This document shows positions 4,846-5,807 of a DNA stretch of 5,807 bases, in pieces. Made by a program: the position numbers and the translations under genes. Origin of the DNA: Planctomycetota bacterium. GTDB taxonomy: Bacteria; Planctomycetota; Planctomycetia; Pirellulales; Pirellulaceae. Position 1 is the stretch's first letter; every line of letters starts with the position of its first letter. The DNA is taken from the NCBI GenBank assembly GCA_023417165.1, contig JAEZGD010000027.1:1-5807 (forward strand). The letters are read 5' to 3'. Below the pieces are notes generated by a model. That model was not told the origin of the DNA. It made no database searches and was given only the letters and a program-made list of their open reading frames with translations.

Positions 4846-5807
4846 ATGCGTCTGCTGCCTATCGCTCTGCTACTGTGCTGCTTCACCTCCGCTGCCCAGG
4901 CGGAGAACTGGCCGGGGTGGCGTGGGCCGCGCGGGGATGGCACTAGCGAAGAGCAGAAGGTGCCAACGACCTGGAACGGCGAAACGGGCGAGAACATCTT
5001 GTGGAAGACGCCGACGCCAGGCAGTGGGCATTCGTCGCCGATCGTGTGGGGCGACGATCTGTTGCTCACCGCATGCGACGATGCGACTCAGGAGCGATTG
5101 CTGGTCGCTTACGACAAAACCACTGGCGAAAAACGCTGGCAGCAAACCGTGCTGAAAGCGCCGCTGGAAAAGAAGCACTCGCTCAACAGTTTCGCCAGCG
5201 GCACTCCGGCGACCGATGGGAAGCTGATCTATGTCACGTTTTTGGAAGCGGAATTTTCCTCACTTACCGAGCGCACGCCCGGCGAGATGGTGGTGGCGGC
5301 ATATGACTTCAGTGGTCGGCAGCAATGGGTAACGCGGCCCGGTCGCTTCGCCAGCGTGCATGGCTTTTGTAGTTCGCCAGTGCTGTTCGAGGACCTCGTC
5401 ATTCTCAACGGCGATCATGATGGCGATTCATATATCGTCGCGCTCAATAAGCAGACCGGCGAGCAGGTTTGGAAGTTCGCTCGCGTTCACAAAACGCGCA
5501 GCTATTGCACGCCGATCATTCGCGAGATCGACGGCCGCACGCAAATGATCTTTAGCGGCAGCAAATGCGTCACCAGCCTCGACCCACGCATCGGGAAAGA
5601 ACATTGGTCGATGCAAGGCCCGACCGAGCAGTTCGTCGCGTCGCTGGTGTACAACGGCAAACTACTGTTCCTCACAGCGGGCTTTCCCGAGAAGCATTTG
5701 CTGGCGATCAAGCCCGATGGCCGTGGCGACGTTACCGAGACGCACATCGCCTGGCGTTCGCAGAAGGGAGCCAGCTATGTGCCGTCGCCCATTGCCTGCG
5801 GCGACTA
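4846..5807 (+). CDS. Secreted PQQ-like beta-propeller repeat protein (3' end outside the window)
   Basis: The frame stays open from ATG 4846 to the right edge: 320 complete codons plus two bases. Residues 1-19 form a signal peptide: Arg2, a hydrophobic core, and an A-Q-A site predicting cleavage after Ala19. No lipobox fits the two Cys at 11-12. The mature protein begins NWPGWRGPRGDGTS, typical of the planctomycete PQQ-like family, then ILWKTPTPGSGHSSPIVWGD. At least five propeller-blade repeats follow, each a strand pair ending in a turn such as AYDKTTGEKRW: about 64-100, 120-162, 177-210, 222-255 and 265 onward. Most end in Gly then Trp, as in WD/PQQ-type blades. Such proteins are extracytoplasmic; most are not proven quinoproteins, and no heme C-x-x-C-H or dehydrogenase domain is visible, so enzymatic activity should not be assumed. 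A weak site (GTGGA) precedes the ATG. The missing end probably completes the propeller. Confidence 0.92.
   Translation, partial: MRLLPIALLLCCFTSAAQAENWPGWRGPRGDGTSEEQKVPTTWNGETGENILWKTPTPGSGHSSPIVWGDDLLLTACDDATQERLLVAYDKTTGEKRWQQTVLKAPLEKKHSLNSFASGTPATDGKLIYVTFLEAEFSSLTERTPGEMVVAAYDFSGRQQWVTRPGRFASVHGFCSSPVLFEDLVILNGDHDGDSYIVALNKQTGEQVWKFARVHKTRSYCTPIIREIDGRTQMIFSGSKCVTSLDPRIGKEHWSMQGPTEQFVASLVYNGKLLFLTAGFPEKHLLAIKPDGRGDVTETHIAWRSQKGASYVPSPIACGD

Noticed and set aside
1..5807. CRISPR array, insertion sequence, tRNA, rRNA, defence or toxin-antitoxin system
   Set aside because: No regularly spaced repeats, transposase motifs, cloverleaf or conserved rRNA segments were seen, and the five main genes show no defence-type domains.

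Overview
The window looks like a chromosomal segment of a planctomycete, most likely Pirellulales-type. The evidence is moderately high GC, a secreted PQQ-like beta-propeller protein opening with the W-x-x-W-R-G-P-x-G-x-G-x-S segment that I associate with planctomycetes, a soluble Hanks-type kinase with a long unique N-terminus, and loosely packed genes with weak or absent Shine-Dalgarno sites. No database search was possible, so the taxon is an inference.

Layout, left to right. (i) Positions 2-1081, plus strand: the C-terminal part of a large protein of unknown function, open at the left edge. (ii) Positions 1100-2485, minus strand: a 461-residue serine/threonine protein kinase, convergent with gene 1 across an 18-base gap. 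(iii) A 139-base spacer (2486-2624) with a perfect TATAAT box and an inverted repeat, probably the kinase promoter. (iv) Positions 2625-3671, minus strand: an RmlD/MAT2B-like extended SDR protein lacking two of three expected catalytic residues. (v) A 64-base, almost G-free spacer built of CACTA/TACT-like units. (vi) Positions 3736-4503, minus strand: a classical SDR oxidoreductase with an intact active site. (vii) A divergent intergenic region (4504-4845) rich in inverted repeats. (viii) From 4846 off the right edge, plus strand: the exported PQQ-like beta-propeller protein.

The two SDR-fold genes are probably co-transcribed leftward. The kinase lies downstream in the same direction, either in the same unit or under its own promoter. 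A short-chain dehydrogenase beside a nucleotide-sugar-reductase-like protein suggests carbohydrate metabolism, but no substrate can be read from the sequence. No mobile element, CRISPR array, tRNA or rRNA was seen. The gene set is ordinary. The points most worth a second look are the degenerate RmlD-like active site, the HCD-type kinase with its unexplained N-terminal region, and the inverted repeats in the two promoter-bearing spacers.
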